From positions 545,593,358-545,657,357 of the forward strand of contig CM048745.1 in assembly GCA_026315105.1 (NCBI GenBank): a stretch of 64,000 nucleotides of DNA, read 5' to 3'. This DNA is from Locusta migratoria. Its lineage: Eukaryota; Arthropoda; Insecta; Orthoptera; Acrididae. Made by a program: the position numbers and the translations under genes. The notes below the pieces were generated by a model. It had not been told where the DNA came from, did not search any database, and was given only the letters and a program-made list of their open reading frames with translations. Shown here one piece after another: positions 1 through 11,789 of the stretch; the stretch's first letter is position 1; the number at the start of each line of letters is the position of its first letter.

Positions 1-1580
1 ACGCACTGTTATCGCTGACATCAGTCACTTCGTATTGTACACAAATTTTTAAAGTTTTATGCGAAACTGAAACGGAAAAAAATATAAAGTCGTCAACTTC
101 TGTATCTTGGCGCGAATTTAATGATATTTATTTGGGTGCCTATATTAAGTAATTATTTATTTTAGCTTAATATTTAGTTACTGGTCATCTAAACCAGTTT
201 TTTTTTTTTACAGAATAGGTGTTTCGATTAGCTGAAAAATTTGGTAGCTTAGTTACCAGTTTAGTAGGTGATACATGAACGTCAGGCTTTATTACTGTTT
301 TTCGAAGGACAAGAGACGTACAACATGAATAAAGAACACACTGTAGACATGCAATACAGCAGATGAATTCTTTGCCTGGAGGTGGTTGTTGTGCCAAATC
401 TCCATGATAATGATGATTAGGATGAATGCGGATAAAACCTTGGTACGTGGTGAGCTAGATTTTTTGATAGTACCACTTTTCGACGTGAACCATGGTGTGA
501 AGGTAGAAGCGAGGACAAGACGGAATTTCGTTACAGTAGTTGTGCAAAGATGAAGGGAATTCCACAATAGGGATTAAGTGATGAGGGGCAGACAGCAGCA
601 GCAGTATTAGGAGAAAACCATTCTAAGACTGTAAAATAAACGCAGCCCTTGACGAATTATTGTGACAAAATAAAATGTATGCCGGCTGAACAATCCTACA
701 ATTGGTGCAGCGAAAATTTTTCTAACCATTAATTGTATTCAGGTAGTTCTGATAAGTGTCGCAAATGCAGTCGTGCTGGAGTCACTACTGCAATATAGTC
801 CACTAGAGGCCAACTGGAGAGAATGTTTTGCCTGTCAACGTCCTCCTTAAAGGCTCCGTCGTGAGGCAGCGTACAATCCTAAACGGAAGAGGGACTCCTC
901 CTGCCTCGCTGGTTTTTGCCTGTCAGCTCGGCGTGTACATTCGTGCGTCACAGCACCCGCTGACGTCAGGCAGAGCTCTGCTTGAATGAGGGAACGCTAC
1001 AAAACAATCCGTGCTTCCCGTCTCTAATGGTACACGCTACAGTTGTTGGTTAGGAAGTGGTATTGTATGATGTCCTATACGTGGCTCTTAATTAACACTT
1101 ACCTACCGCTATAAGGCAATTTCTCGGCAACTGATTAAGTAACTAGGAGGAATTTAGCATATTCATAACGTCTTATATATAGTACTTCATTGTTGGCGTC
1201 TTACTATGAGGGCATTTCTCGGTACCTGACTCAGCATATCGGTGCCACTCGTCTCTGTATTCGTAATCGTAACAGTACTAACAAGAGACCATAGAGGAAC
1301 ATAACGTTGCAATATGTTACTGGAATAAAAAACGCGTGAAACATACATCTAAATACAACGTACAATACACATCTTCAACTTTAAATGCTAGGAACCACAC
1401 GAAAACATTCTTAGAATAACATACCTTACGAAAAACACAGTGGTCTGTGCCATTACCCTGCAAAAATGTCATTGTGCCAGAAGTGTATTTTCGTACAAAA
1501 GAAACAAAAATTAAATTAATCAGATACCAGCACCATATGAGGGAAATCAAATCTTGTTCGTTGTCCTCATTACAAAACAT
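1..1580. other. Unassigned intergenic DNA
   Basis: I see no coding region or repeat I can name here. Short open frames lack any recognisable domain. A full CRE-like palindrome (CTGACGTCAG) lies at 960-969, but with no gene beside it this is not evidence of a promoter. Confidence 0.5.
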
Positions 1581-1755
1581 GTTCAAATGTTTGTAAATCT
1601 ATAGGACCAAACTGCGTGGTCATTAGTCTGTAGCTTACAAACTACTTAAACTAGGTTAAACTAACATAAGGACAAACACGCACACCCACGCCCCATGGAG
1701 GACTCGAACCTCCGAAGCGAGGCGCCTTAGACCGCTCGGCTACTCCACCGCGGCA
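1581..1755 (-). mobile_element. tRNA-derived SINE, subfamily B
   Basis: Minus-strand copy. The tRNA-like head is at the right: an A-box-like TAGCCGAGCGGTCTAAGG and a B box GGTTCGAGTCC read on the minus strand. The tail ends in AAACATTTGAAC at the left. Subfamily B differs from A by its GGAGTAGCCGAGCGGT head and the TGATGACCACGCAGTTTGGTCC block. The middle of the head is shortened. It abuts another SINE of the same orientation after only 15 bp. Confidence 0.9.
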
Positions 1756-1782
1756 TCATCATTACATCATGACATTTAAACA

Positions 1783-1967
1783 AAATGTTCAAATGTTTGT
1801 ATAGCTTATGGGACTTAACTACGGGGTCATCAGTCCCTAAACTTACAAACTACTTATCAACTAACTAAGACTAAGGACGGCACAAATATCCATGCCCGAG
1901 GGGGGATTCGAACCCCCGACCCTACTGGCCGTGCAGACCGTGACTGGAGCGCCGCAGTCCCCTCGAC
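1783..1967 (-). mobile_element. tRNA-derived SINE, subfamily A, with TSD
   Basis: Minus-strand SINE with the B box GGTTCGAATCC and the tail block GGACTGATGACCCCGTAGTTAAGTCC in reverse complement. It is flanked by a perfect 13-bp direct repeat TGACATTTAAACA (1770-1782 and 1968-1980), a target site duplication from target-primed insertion. The 5' end is slightly truncated: the GGCCGCGGTGG start is missing. An apparent short protein beginning MPEGGFEPP is only the translation of this tRNA head. Confidence 0.95.
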
Positions 1968-2322
1968 TGACATTTAAACAGTGGTGCCAAAAGCCTTCTG
2001 CTTACCCTCCTTCTCCGTTTCTCCAAGTCCCTCACTTCCTCCACCTACGATTATTTATACGAGAGATATTCGAAAAGTAATGTCCGCTTAAAACGCAAAC
2101 ACCCTAAATCAAACTTGTTTCCAACGCAAAGCAATGTCTTTATCATGGATGGAGACACATTCGTGTCACGATGTAACGTGTCTTTTCCCCTGAGTTTTTC
2201 AAGAGTAAAGTTAACTCGACTTATTTCCCTCTCGAGGTTTAGTTCATAAATGGCTGTCAGTATCTTTTCCTGCGGCATGCTGCTAGAAATGATATAGTAT
2301 TATCTCCCGCTTCCACCGCTTA

Positions 2323-2353
2323 ACACACACACACACACACACATACACACACA
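2323..2353. repeat. (CA)n microsatellite
   Basis: An almost pure CA dinucleotide run of about 15 units, interrupted once by a T. Confidence 0.95.
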
Positions 2354-2748
2354 TGGACACATGCTCGTGGCGAATGCCACATTTTTCTCTCAGGCCCACA
2401 CAAGACGCGACGCAAAAACTTCTAGTCACGAGCGCACTAGTACCTCAGTTCTCACGCGCTCCTCGTAAACAGTACAGGGCTAAAAATAACCTCGCGCAAG
2501 TGGTATCAGCCAGCGCGTATTTAACCGACAGATAAAATATACAGCGGCGCCAGTTTCTTTCTCGGGCAATAAACGCGGCACCAGTGAAGACAGGCAGGGC
2601 GCGAGCACCTTCGCCTGTCAGAAACGTTCCATAAATCCACCGACTTTTAAATATTACATTTTTCCTGGGTAAAGTGACGAAACCGTTTTTATTCCATACG
2701 TGCAGCCCCGTGAATGCCTCCGTACAACTCAGTGTTCTTCTAAACTTC

Positions 2749-2948
2749 GTCGGCCGCGGTGGTCGAGGGGACTGACGCGTTCCAGTCGAGGTCTGCACGG
2801 TCACTACGGTCGAGGGTTCGAATCCCCCCTTGCGCATGGATATTTGTGCCGTCCTTAATAGTAGCTAGTTGATAAGTAGTTTGTAAGTTTAGGGACTGAT
2901 GACCCCATAGTTAAGTCCCATAAGCTATACAAACATTTGAACATTTTT
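2749..2948 (+). mobile_element. tRNA-derived SINE, subfamily A, full length with TSD
   Basis: Full-length plus-strand copy starting CGGCCGCGGTGG. The A box is GTGGTCGAGGGG, the B box GGTTCGAATCC, and the 3' end is ACATTTGAACATTTTT. TSD TTCTAAACTTC lies at 2738-2748 and 2949-2959. Several CpG-type substitutions in the head mark moderate age. Confidence 0.95.
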
Positions 2949-2974
2949 TTCTAAACTTCATGCTACCCCCAGGA

Positions 2975-4415
2975 GAATCTTGTATATAAGACTAGCTTAA
3001 TACCCGTCGTTGCCAGGGTATTTATTCATTTATTCCTGCTATTTTCAGGTATTTATTCATTTGTATTAGGGCTGTATGTCTGTAAAATCTCTTGGGAATA
3101 CAATTAGCAGTAAAGAAGTAATAGATTAACACTTGGTGCGTGATGGGGCGGTTTTCCATGAACGTTATTGTTTATGTGCTCATATCTCGTGAACTACGTC
3201 TCGTACTGTCATACACGTATACTCACGTATATGCTACAGTTCGTAGTGTACAGTTTGTAGTGTATGAATGATAAATTGTAACGTCATCCGAATGCCGTAG
3301 TTTTAGTCCATGAACAGTGGAACGTTACTATTTATGTGCTCATATCTCATGAATTATGTGTCGTACTGTGATGCAATTTAGATAGTACATTAAACTATAT
3401 GTGTGTATACTGTCTGTAAAATTTCCTGTGGCTACAATTTGTAGTGTACAAATTATAAATTGTAAGGTCATACCGAATGCCGTAGTTTACTCCATAAACA
3501 GCGGATAGTAGTAAGCGAGAAACTTTTTTCCTTTCATCATTTTGCTATGGGCGTCAGTGAGAAAAGTTTAATAAAGGTTTGAAATTATGTTTAAAGTTTA
3601 TTGCAAGTCGTTAAGTATCCTTATTCTCATGTAGCGTATTTATAAAGTCTCGCCGCATTATGTGGCAGTTTCCTGCGATTCCTATAGTTTACGACGTTAT
3701 ATCTCCTGAACCATGTGTCGTATGTGGTTCGTACCCGTACAACAATTGTTATCTCACTTACGGAATATGTGTACCAAATTTAGTTGAAATTGGTCCAGTG
3801 GTTTAGGAGACATTGAGCAGCATTGTCGCTAAATGCAGCAGTTTTAGACACATTTCATTGTTTATAACGTCATATCTCGTGAACTATATATCGTATGTGA
3901 TTCTTACACTTACGGCGACCGTCCTCGTGGATTGAAGATTACGTCTGTAAAATTTCATAAAGATTGTAAGAAAACTGTAGATTTGTATGAAACACGTACA
4001 AATATACAGACACTCTGCTTTATATATTAGATTCTAGACGACACAGAGTTTGTGCAACTCAAGTTCTCGAACCGTCAAGTCTGTACGAGGAGGTGGTGTA
4101 ATCGCAATGAAGACAAAACAGGTCAGACTGGTTGTTTTCGTTTTATGTCAGACAACGCGTATTGAATTCGTTTCGGGAGATCATATTGTTTTACGAAACA
4201 ATGATCCTTTCGTCGTACCAGAGTTGGTAGTTACTAATATTTTCGTTAAAATTGTCACAGTTTAGTTACGCTGCATCGTACTGGTGTGCAAGATAATTCG
4301 TCGGCATAAGGTGTCTACGGAATGTAGCTCGGTAACTCTGATTTCGCGATATGCCTGCTAGTATCGAATATGTGTATCACCTTTAGGTTGAAATTGATCC
4401 TGTAGTTAGGAGGAA
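2975..4415. repeat. Degenerate internally repeated element
   Basis: An AT-rich block in which related sub-sequences recur. A motif like CATATCTCGTGAACTA followed by TCGTA is seen near 3180, 3340, 3700 and 3870. A second motif like GAATATGTGTACCA followed by TTGAAATTG is seen near 3765 and 4365. Copies are diverged and of unequal spacing, so this resembles the non-coding end of an old transposon rather than a classical satellite. It begins with TATAAGACTAGCTTAATACCC and includes TATATATTAGAT near 4020. I cannot name the family. Confidence 0.5.
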
Positions 4416-4430
4416 CTGTTGCACATATTT

Positions 4431-4630
4431 CAAAATGTTCAAATGTTTGTAAAACGTAAGGGACTTGACTGCGGGGTCATCAGTCCCTAAAGTTACAAAC
4501 TACTTATGAACTAGGTTATACTAAAGACAACACAAACATCCATGCCCGAGGGAGAATTCGAACCTCCGACACGGGAGGACGCGCGATCCGGAACGTGGCA
4601 CTCCAGACCGCTGGGATACTTCCGCGTGGC
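4431..4630 (-). mobile_element. SINE with mosaic head/tail and TSD
   Basis: Minus-strand SINE with a perfect 11-bp TSD TGCACATATTT (4420-4430 and 4631-4641). The tail half is the A-type block (GGTCATCAGTCCC in plus orientation). The head resembles subfamily B (GAACCTCCGAC, GATCCGGAACG), so it looks like an A/B intermediate or recombinant. Confidence 0.85.
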
Positions 4631-4641
4631 TGCACATATTT

Positions 4642-6915
4642 ACATCGAATTATATATATGAGGGTTTCAACTTAAATAGTAGCAACACTGCTGTTGAGAT
4701 TGTATGCAATGATTCCGAAGATGAAGGAACCACTTCGTGGGCATCTGTTTTAGAACTTTTCACGAGATTCGACAGACAGTAGACAGCTGCATTTGCACCA
4801 TCAACAGAACAGGCAATGCTAACGATATACTACGTCTTCCACATCGCTGGCAGCGGGTTCTACACAACGCTGCAGTAACAGCTGCAAACACTTCTGTATC
4901 GGTAACACTTCTGTATCGGTTGTGAATAAATAGTTGTCATTATTTAAGTCCCAGCCCTCGTACATATTTATAGCTTAACTGGTATAAAAAACCGAAGCAC
5001 GGAATGAAGTTCTTCACGATGCGTCACTGCCAAGTAACGGAGCTGGGTGCTACTTGGACCGCACATACAAAAGACTGCTACAGTGTACTACATAAGGTAA
5101 CTGAAGAATATACCGTATTCATTGAAACTTAATAATTACACTGTAGATACCACCGTTTATCGGAATCTATTGGAAATTCAGAAAGACTGTGTATAGTTGT
5201 CAACATGGTGTGTGATAAGCCGCCACTTTGCCCGCTGAAAACGTTCTCCCACGCTGGGCACGAAGTTCATAAGCAGTTCTTGTGGCAGGGCATTCCGAGG
5301 TACACCGGTGGGGTAGCCAACTCCTGAATGGGCGTTAGTGCACGTGCACATTGTGCAACTCTGCAGAGCATTCCAAACGTGCTTAATGGTGTGCAAACCT
5401 ATTCGCAGCACACAGTGCAGTTCATTCGCCATTTGCCGTGGTCAACACTGTATCAAGTCACACTATAACACTCCTAGAAGAGCACTTCTCGTTGGTCCAG
5501 TCCTTACAATCTTGAACATTTAACAGTCAGTGTTATTAGAAGTTACTCTTTCCCCATTTGCTTCTTTTTCAGTGGATTGTTACACACTGCGCAACCTCAC
5601 CGAATGGCGCAGGTAGTGAAACTCTTGGTACGAGAGAATACTCAACGAATTCCTTTAAATTGTATCGAAGACTTTTAGCAATCCGTTGGAGAGACGCGAT
5701 CCAGAACGTCTACTTGTACCACTTGTTCAGTAGTTGTCGAGTGCTTTAGTGCTTGAATGGATCGTGCTACTTCAAGAACTCCCAATCAGCGTTGTTTGGA
5801 ATAACACAACATCAAAGACTGGGAACCATATTGTTTCCGAGACTCGTCTGGGTACTGAGACTCTTTTCTGAGAGTTCGGTACCTGATCAACACACTTTCC
5901 AGAAGGATCGGGATTTTCTTTCGGGGTTATCTCCCTTAGCCGATATGTTATGATTATTGAAATGTGACGGAAATGAACTCTTCTTTCACCGGTCCCCATT
6001 GGCTTGGGCAATGTAAAGCCACTGGACGCCATGTGTTGAGCAGGGGTCACGCGACTCATGTCTTGTATGACGTGTGAGTAGAATTTTTTGGCGCCAGAGC
6101 TGCCTTAAAATCCTCATTAGAGTGACTGATTAATCAAACTGTGGGGGACATTTCTGACAGTCTTAATTTTGTAAAGATGTATCCTTTGACAAACTTTGGC
6201 AGTTAGAGAAAACGAAAGACACCCTCAGACCTCGAAACCGAATATTGTTGCTGTCGAAAGAAGCAAGAGTTGGCCAGGAGGGGCACATTGGTAAGATAAA
6301 CATAAAAAACGACACAAGTAAGTAGACGTAATATCAAGGGCCCAATAATTCCAAGGACGGAGCCTGCTTGAGAGCTACATTTCCTCTCGATTCTGACCAA
6401 CTGACCTATATGAGATTGGTGACCCTAGTAGGAGCAAAGTACTAACATAGCTCAGAAGATCACCGAAAAATACCAAACCTCCCTACCAGCTTTAAGTTGG
6501 TAGTCTGTGGGGAGGGAATGTCCGAGTCACAAGGCCATCTTGCTGCAACTGCTTGAGGAGTATGGCAGTGATCCAGCGTTGATGTCATGGCCAGCAAATT
6601 TGCCACTCCTGAGCACTATGAAACAATACAGGGTATTCCAAGAAAAAAAGTAAATGTTTTAGGAGGTGGTAATTGACCTGCAGGCTTTTACAATAAAACG
6701 CTATACAACCTCTGTGAGATACAGCTGAGGTCATCACATTTTCCTTTCGTGTGTTGGTACACCAGCTGGTATGGGTTGCTTTTGGCGTATTATCGTGTGT
6801 CAGCTGTCGAAGTGAATGTTGATGCTGGAGTTGAGTTCGTTGGCCAAGGCTGCGGTACTGTAGCGCGTAAACATATGCACATATTTAGACATCATGTGTA
6901 TGTTCATATGACATT
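4642..6915. other. Mostly unassigned; possible Tc1-like remnant
   Basis: No intact gene. At 5178-5432 the minus strand has an 84-codon frame with a stretch (LHTIKHVWNAL) that loosely recalls the NPIEHVWDAL block near the end of Tc1-type transposases, followed by a run of conserved-looking residues. I treat it as a possible decayed transposase C terminus only. Nothing else between 4642 and 6915 is recognised. Confidence 0.25.
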
Positions 6916-6918
6916 TGT

Positions 6919-7083
6919 GCACGGCCGTGCGGTCTGGAGCGTTATGTTACGGAGAGCGATCCACTATCGCCGGAGGTTCTAATCCATCCCGTGTATATGT
7001 GCGTGTGTGTGTGGGGGGGGGGGGAGGGGGTTGATTTGTCCTTATATTAAATTAGTTTACGTAGTTCGTAAGTCTTGGGACCA
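6919..7083 (+). mobile_element. Diverged SINE, subfamily B-like
   Basis: A worn plus-strand copy: head GGCCGTGCGGTCTGGAGCG, B-box relic GGAGGTTCTAATCC, then a GTGTGTGTG tract, a G-run (7012-7024) and the TTAGTTTACGTAGTTCGTAAG block of subfamily B. No TSD found. Confidence 0.7.
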
Positions 7084-7181
7084 ATCAAGGAGGTTAGAAT
7101 CTCTGGAGATGACCTAACTCGGAAAAAGTGAAACCAGCAAAATGGCACTCTGGCATTTTTGTATGCCCAAAACATTGGGAA

Positions 7182-7183
<2 letters not shown>

Positions 7184-7218
<35 letters not shown>
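7184..7218. repeat. (TG)n microsatellite
   Basis: A pure TG run of about 17 units. Confidence 0.97.
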
Positions 7219-7219
<1 letters not shown>

Positions 7220-7278
7220 GAGATTTAGTCATTGAAATTTACGTCATATGTAAGTAAATACTCCTCTGTTAATTTAGT

Positions 7279-7460
7279 TCAAATCTTCAAATGTTTGTAG
7301 AGCTTATGGGACTTAACTACGGGGTCATCAGTCCCTAAACTTACAAACTACTTATGAACTAGCTAATACTAAGGACGGCACAAATATCCATGCCCGAGGG
7401 GGGATTCGAACCCCCGACCGTGACTGGCGTGCCTCAGTCCCCTCGGCCACCGCGGCCGGC
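7279..7460 (-). mobile_element. tRNA-derived SINE, subfamily A, internal deletion
   Basis: Minus-strand copy with an intact GGCCGCGGTGG end. Roughly 20 bp of the tRNA head are missing between the B box and the sequence corresponding to CACGGTCTGCACGG. The flanks carry an 11-bp TSD with one mismatch (GTYAATTTAGT, 7268-7278 and 7461-7471). Confidence 0.9.
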
Positions 7461-7479
7461 GTCAATTTAGTAGGTGTCG

Positions 7480-7880
7480 GTGGCCGGGTGGATGAGACCG
7501 ACACACTGGTGCAGGTACGGAGGGGAGCAGCCAGAAACTATAAACACTCGAGTAAATTAGAAAGAGATATATTGCACAGAATGTAACAATACTTAACTTT
7601 TACATAGTACTGCAGAATGTTGATACATAGTTGTTAGAGGCCTGCCTAGTGCCTGTACAATAGCAAAGTCTTCACTGGTGCCTATCTGCTTACGAAGGTC
7701 CTAACTCGTTGCTATCTCAGTCCGAAGTGGCCGGTGTTCTTCAGTGGTGGCCACGAGCGGCGTTCCAGCAGAGGGCGCTCGTGGCTGTCGTCGTGAGATC
7801 GCCGCGCCGTGCGTGCATGGCGGCGCGCGGCGAAAGTAGGTGGCGCGCACTTTGTACTTGTGCGACACCACAGTATATGT
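7480..7880 (-). mobile_element. Possible solo LTR
   Basis: Read on the minus strand, this begins near TGTGGTGTCGC, has a GC-rich body and ends in an AT-rich part containing AAAGTTAAGTATTG. The same AAAGTTAAGTATT string occurs on the minus strand near 21475-21490 in another promoter-like block. That suggests two related LTR-like copies. No coding region, primer binding site or TSD was established. Confidence 0.25.
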
Positions 7881-9576
7881 GTCTCTGTAATGAAATAGAA
7901 TAGACACTCATCATCTCGATAGCTAAGAGAAACTCTTTCGTTCAGTAAGAAGTGTTGGTCATCGTCTAGACCGGGAATTACGTAAAACAGAAAAAAACAA
8001 AGTATAGACAGCTCGTTATGGATAAATGTCTTAGTATTCCAGTGTACTGAATTTTATTCAAAACCAGTGCTTCTGTTATGGAATTGGCACCAAGAGGCTG
8101 CACAGAAAATTAAATATACTGATTTCATTATCTGTCAACAATGCAGGGAGGTGAACTCCATGGTCGCTTCCGTAATCTTCTTGCCACTATGGTAAATGTC
8201 CCATTGGACATGGATTGCTTGTACTTCCCATTAGGCTGACAATGATCCTTCCACTAATGATGAAGAAACGTCATGGCTAAGTCATATATTGCTGTAGCAA
8301 CCAGCCGCTGTTATGTAGAGACTCATGTTCGTAACTGTATTGTATCAGTATAACTGACGAGTGACTTCTCAATGCACTGTTTGTACTCAGGTAATTAAAG
8401 GTTGAGAGAAGGCGGAACACAATGACTACGCGTGGTTTACATCTCTCTACCAGCATCAACGAGACACTGACTTAATGCTACATTTCCGTGAGAAGTATCA
8501 TCAATGCTAGAGTCATATGTACTTTTTTTTACGTTGAAAGCTACTGGTGCATTATTCCAAAAAAATCTCAATTATTTCAGAGTCATTTTCGGATTTTACC
8601 TCCATTATTAATATGTATACTACTTTTCTGAGAAAACGCTGTGCAGTACGGTGATGAACGCCGAAATGTTATCTTTTAATTTTTCTCTGTAATTAAATTT
8701 TACAGGGCGTCCATTTGATGTTAAAATTCCTTTGTGGAACTATTTTGTTCACCATACGAGTAACTGAAAGATATTTCTGTGAAAATATGTTAAGAACTGT
8801 CCAGAGATTTTTGATCAAACAGAACTGAATGAGAAAAAAATTTTTTTTTCCTTCTTCTCGCTGTAGTCCTCCGTACTAAACAGATTCCGATGTATATTTC
8901 ATTCCATTCCATGATGGTGGTGGCGTCTGGTGCAGTAACAGTGGTGAATAATTAAATAATTCGCAGTGTGATATAACTGATTATGAGTGTGATAAAACAA
9001 AATATGTTAGTCCCAACATACTTTGTGTTTTATGTTTCATTTATGCTCTCATATAATCTCCCTCCCTATTTTATTCCTGAAAAACTTCATTGTTTATTGG
9101 TTTTTATTACAGTACTCATGTTGTGTGAGAGATACGTGAGAACGCAGTGAATTCAGTCGGATTGTTGAAGGGGACAAAGGCGGCATACGAATGCTTTTAT
9201 TGTCTTTCCTTTAGCCAAGCGGTATGTGTAGTTCAGATACATGACTGGAACTCAAAATTAACGGGTTTCTCGTTAAGTTTTCTAGCCGGAAACTTGGCGA
9301 GATCAGTCACATTTTTCCGACAACAATCCTGCGGTCTTCTCTTAACACTCGCTCACTTACCACAAACGCATCTCACAATGAGAGGACGCCTGTTCGAAAT
9401 TGCCGAATTCTTCCTAATTGTACGGCGTGGTGAGACACGAAAGTGCCCCAAGTCTGCCAGGCGGCAAATATATTTTTGCTCCTTGTTGTTGCGTACACTA
9501 CTGACTTCACAATTAACCGCAACATTTTATTTGTTATTTTGTGTTTATATGTGCACAACATACAGCCTAATATGCT
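7881..9576. other. Unassigned DNA
   Basis: AT-rich, with no recognisable repeat or conserved coding sequence. A 174-codon plus-strand open frame at 9147-9671 shows no domain. Its last third overlaps, in another frame, the start of the transposase relic that follows. Confidence 0.4.
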
Positions 9577-10360
9577 ATGAGCCTTTCAGGAAAACTATTC
9601 CCACATATTTACATATACCTACAGGAGAGTATTGGCCATTTTGGACCGAGGATTCAAAACTCCGTAGATGAGTACGCGCCAAAATATACAAATGTTATCA
9701 TCACTTGTTCAAAATCCAGTAAACTAACAACAGACTTGCACAAAAAAAATGTTAACTGATGTGATAAAGCCCTACGTGGAAGAGAATAAATGTCTTCTGT
9801 TGACTGACCCGTGGGGATGACAAACAATTCCACAAATATATGACGAACTGTTCCAAGATGAAGACGGATTGCCAACATGCAGTATCAAAGTAATTCCCCC
9901 AAATCTACGCCACTAGTGCAACCATGCGATGTAAAATTTTATCGTCAGTGAAAAAAAATTAATAATAAATTTTCAAAACTGTACTTACCTAATCGAGAAA
10001 GAAAAAGAAATCTATCTCCGAGAAGCTTGCATCGAACTACAGTCCATTATAGCTCAGCAGCTGTCCTCGCAAGTATTCAGCGACATGCAGCGTTACGCGT
10101 GGTTCGCTGCTGGACTGTGCGTTGAAACAAGCTGTTTTCAGAATGTCAATCAAGTTTGTTTTTCTGTGGAGACATTAAAAAAAAAAACATGTAACTGCAA
10201 AAGGGCGGCGTTTAAAATTTGTGCAAAATGCGGTCAAAAATATTGCTTCCCCTGTTTCTTCGATGAATATCACGCCGGTACATGTAATTGTTCATTTGCA
10301 AAAGAATATATTTACATACACGACGTCCCAAAGTACGCGTTAGCTACAGTCCCTTTTTAA
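9577..10360 (+). pseudogene. Decayed DDE-type transposase, C-terminal half
   Basis: Joined across frames this reads as one protein. Frame 1 (9577-9759) gives a stretch ending DEYAPKYTNVIITCSKSSKL. After a frameshift near 9750 the frame continues with VIKPYVEENKCLLLTDPWG (from 9761), then IYDELFQDEDGLPTCSIKVI, then an IPP/QPCDV block, then IELQSIIAQQLSSQVFSDM. It ends in a Cys/His cluster (CNCK, CAKCG, CFPCF, YH). LLLTDPWG and QPCDV sit where pogo/Tigger-like DDE transposases have their second and third catalytic Asp. In-frame stops lie at 9818, 9914 and 9932, and QPCDV is in a shifted frame, so it cannot be functional. No N-terminal DNA-binding domain is visible upstream. The superfamily assignment is inference; the transposase nature is fairly clear. 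Confidence 0.65.
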
Positions 10361-10454
10361 GTGATGTAGTCCCGAATTTCATCCAATGCCCTTTCATTTT
10401 TTGCTTATATAAATTAATAAAATAACCTATAAGACCTTACGGTTAATTGTGACG

Positions 10455-10640
10455 TCTGTCTATATCCACATCAATACTCTGCAAACCATCGTGAAGTGCA
10501 TGGCAGAGGGTACGTCCCAGTGTAGCATTCACGTATTGAGCATGGGAAGAATGCTTGTTTAAATACCTTCGTGCATGCTGTAATGAATCGAATCTTGTCC
10601 TCACGATCCCTACTGGAACAATATATAGGTGTACGCATTG
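10455..10640 (-). mobile_element. LINE 3'-end remnant (CR1/Jockey group)
   Basis: The plus strand reads CATCAATACTCTGCAAACC, then GCATGGCAGAGGGTAC. This matches in layout the reverse complement of the LINE 3' ends at 26845 and 27408 (ACTCCGCA, GTGTGGCGGAGGGTACC). Only the 3' untranslated and terminal part remains, diverged. Confidence 0.6.
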
Positions 10641-10654
10641 CCAAGGAGCAGAAA

Positions 10655-10735
10655 AAATTTGCCGCCGTGTGCGGTTCAACACACGACCTTCTTAATACGA
10701 ATCCGATCTTTTACCGCTGAGCCAAACACCCCTTC
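10655..10735 (-). mobile_element. tRNA-like fragment
   Basis: On the minus strand GGCTCAGCGGTA is A-box-like and GTGTTGAACC is a poor B box about 40 bases downstream. Stems of a real tRNA cannot be formed, so this is at best an old tRNA-derived SINE head. Confidence 0.3.
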
Positions 10736-10740
10736 CTAAA

Positions 10741-11248
10741 CATGACATCACAGGGACAGTTGATAAGATGCATATGGTGATAGATCCGCATCAAACTTTT
10801 ATTTCCTGAACGCTTGGCCATCTGGAGTTACCACTTGGGGCACTTTCATATCTCTCCACGGCCTACATGTACCATAAATTTGCACGAATTCGTCGATGAT
10901 TAGTAGGAGTCCTTTCCTTGTCAGTTGTATTGGGATATACTGAAGAAGACGCATGTAGTGTTTTAAATCAGTGTAGACCCTGCGTGCCGATTCATCCGGG
11001 TAGTGTTCATTTACAAATAAATTGGTTAAACACTATGAAATCTAAGGCGAACAGATTTAGACAAATCGATGGTAATTTTATTAAAGTACAAAGTACTTTA
11101 AGTTGGATTCTTTTCTCCTCGTTGTGACAATTTCTACCTAAAAAAGAAAAATTAGAGAAAGTTAGGCAATAAGGAAACTGAACTCGATAAGTGGAGTCTC
11201 GATATTCCCAGTCTCGGAATTACGAGTTTCCCGTAAATATGAGAGTCA

Positions 11249-11279
<31 letters not shown>

Positions 11280-11789
11280 AAATAAATAAAAAAAAAAAAC
11301 CTACTGCGAGTATATTCTCTCTTCACAGAAAAAGGCACTCCACCACCATAACACGAAGTAAATCGTGAAACGACTTCTTACCTTTAGGCTGCCAAAGTAA
11401 ATGACTGTTTAAAAACTTTGTTTTAAAAAAGGTCACATTTTATACACGTGTACTCTTTTCAGTGTCGATTTTCTTCTTTTACACGCGTAAATTTCAATTG
11501 TTAGATGTGATTTCCGTTCCGTTCAACACGAACTGACGAGACTACTGTATACCTACCACAAATTCCACATTCCTGTTCACCTTCTTCTTAATCTTTAGTC
11601 TTTAAGGTACACAACAAACATGACAAATAGATACTACGAAATGCAAGAGTCTCAAAATGACAAAAACAATACAAAATACGCAGAAAGTAATCTTTGTTTG
11701 CTTCCATAAGTATCTTTCACCATTTTGTTCTTGAGAGCGCTATCTTTATATTGCCATCTTTATTTCCGTTTTTTGCAGTCGACAAACAA
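10741..11789. other. Unassigned AT-rich DNA with simple repeats
   Basis: Contains an A-rich/(AAAT)n tract at 11250-11300. No coding region or named repeat is recognised. Confidence 0.5.

Noticed and set aside
9147..9671. 174-codon plus-strand frame
   Set aside because: No recognisable domain. Its end overlaps the transposase relic in a different frame.
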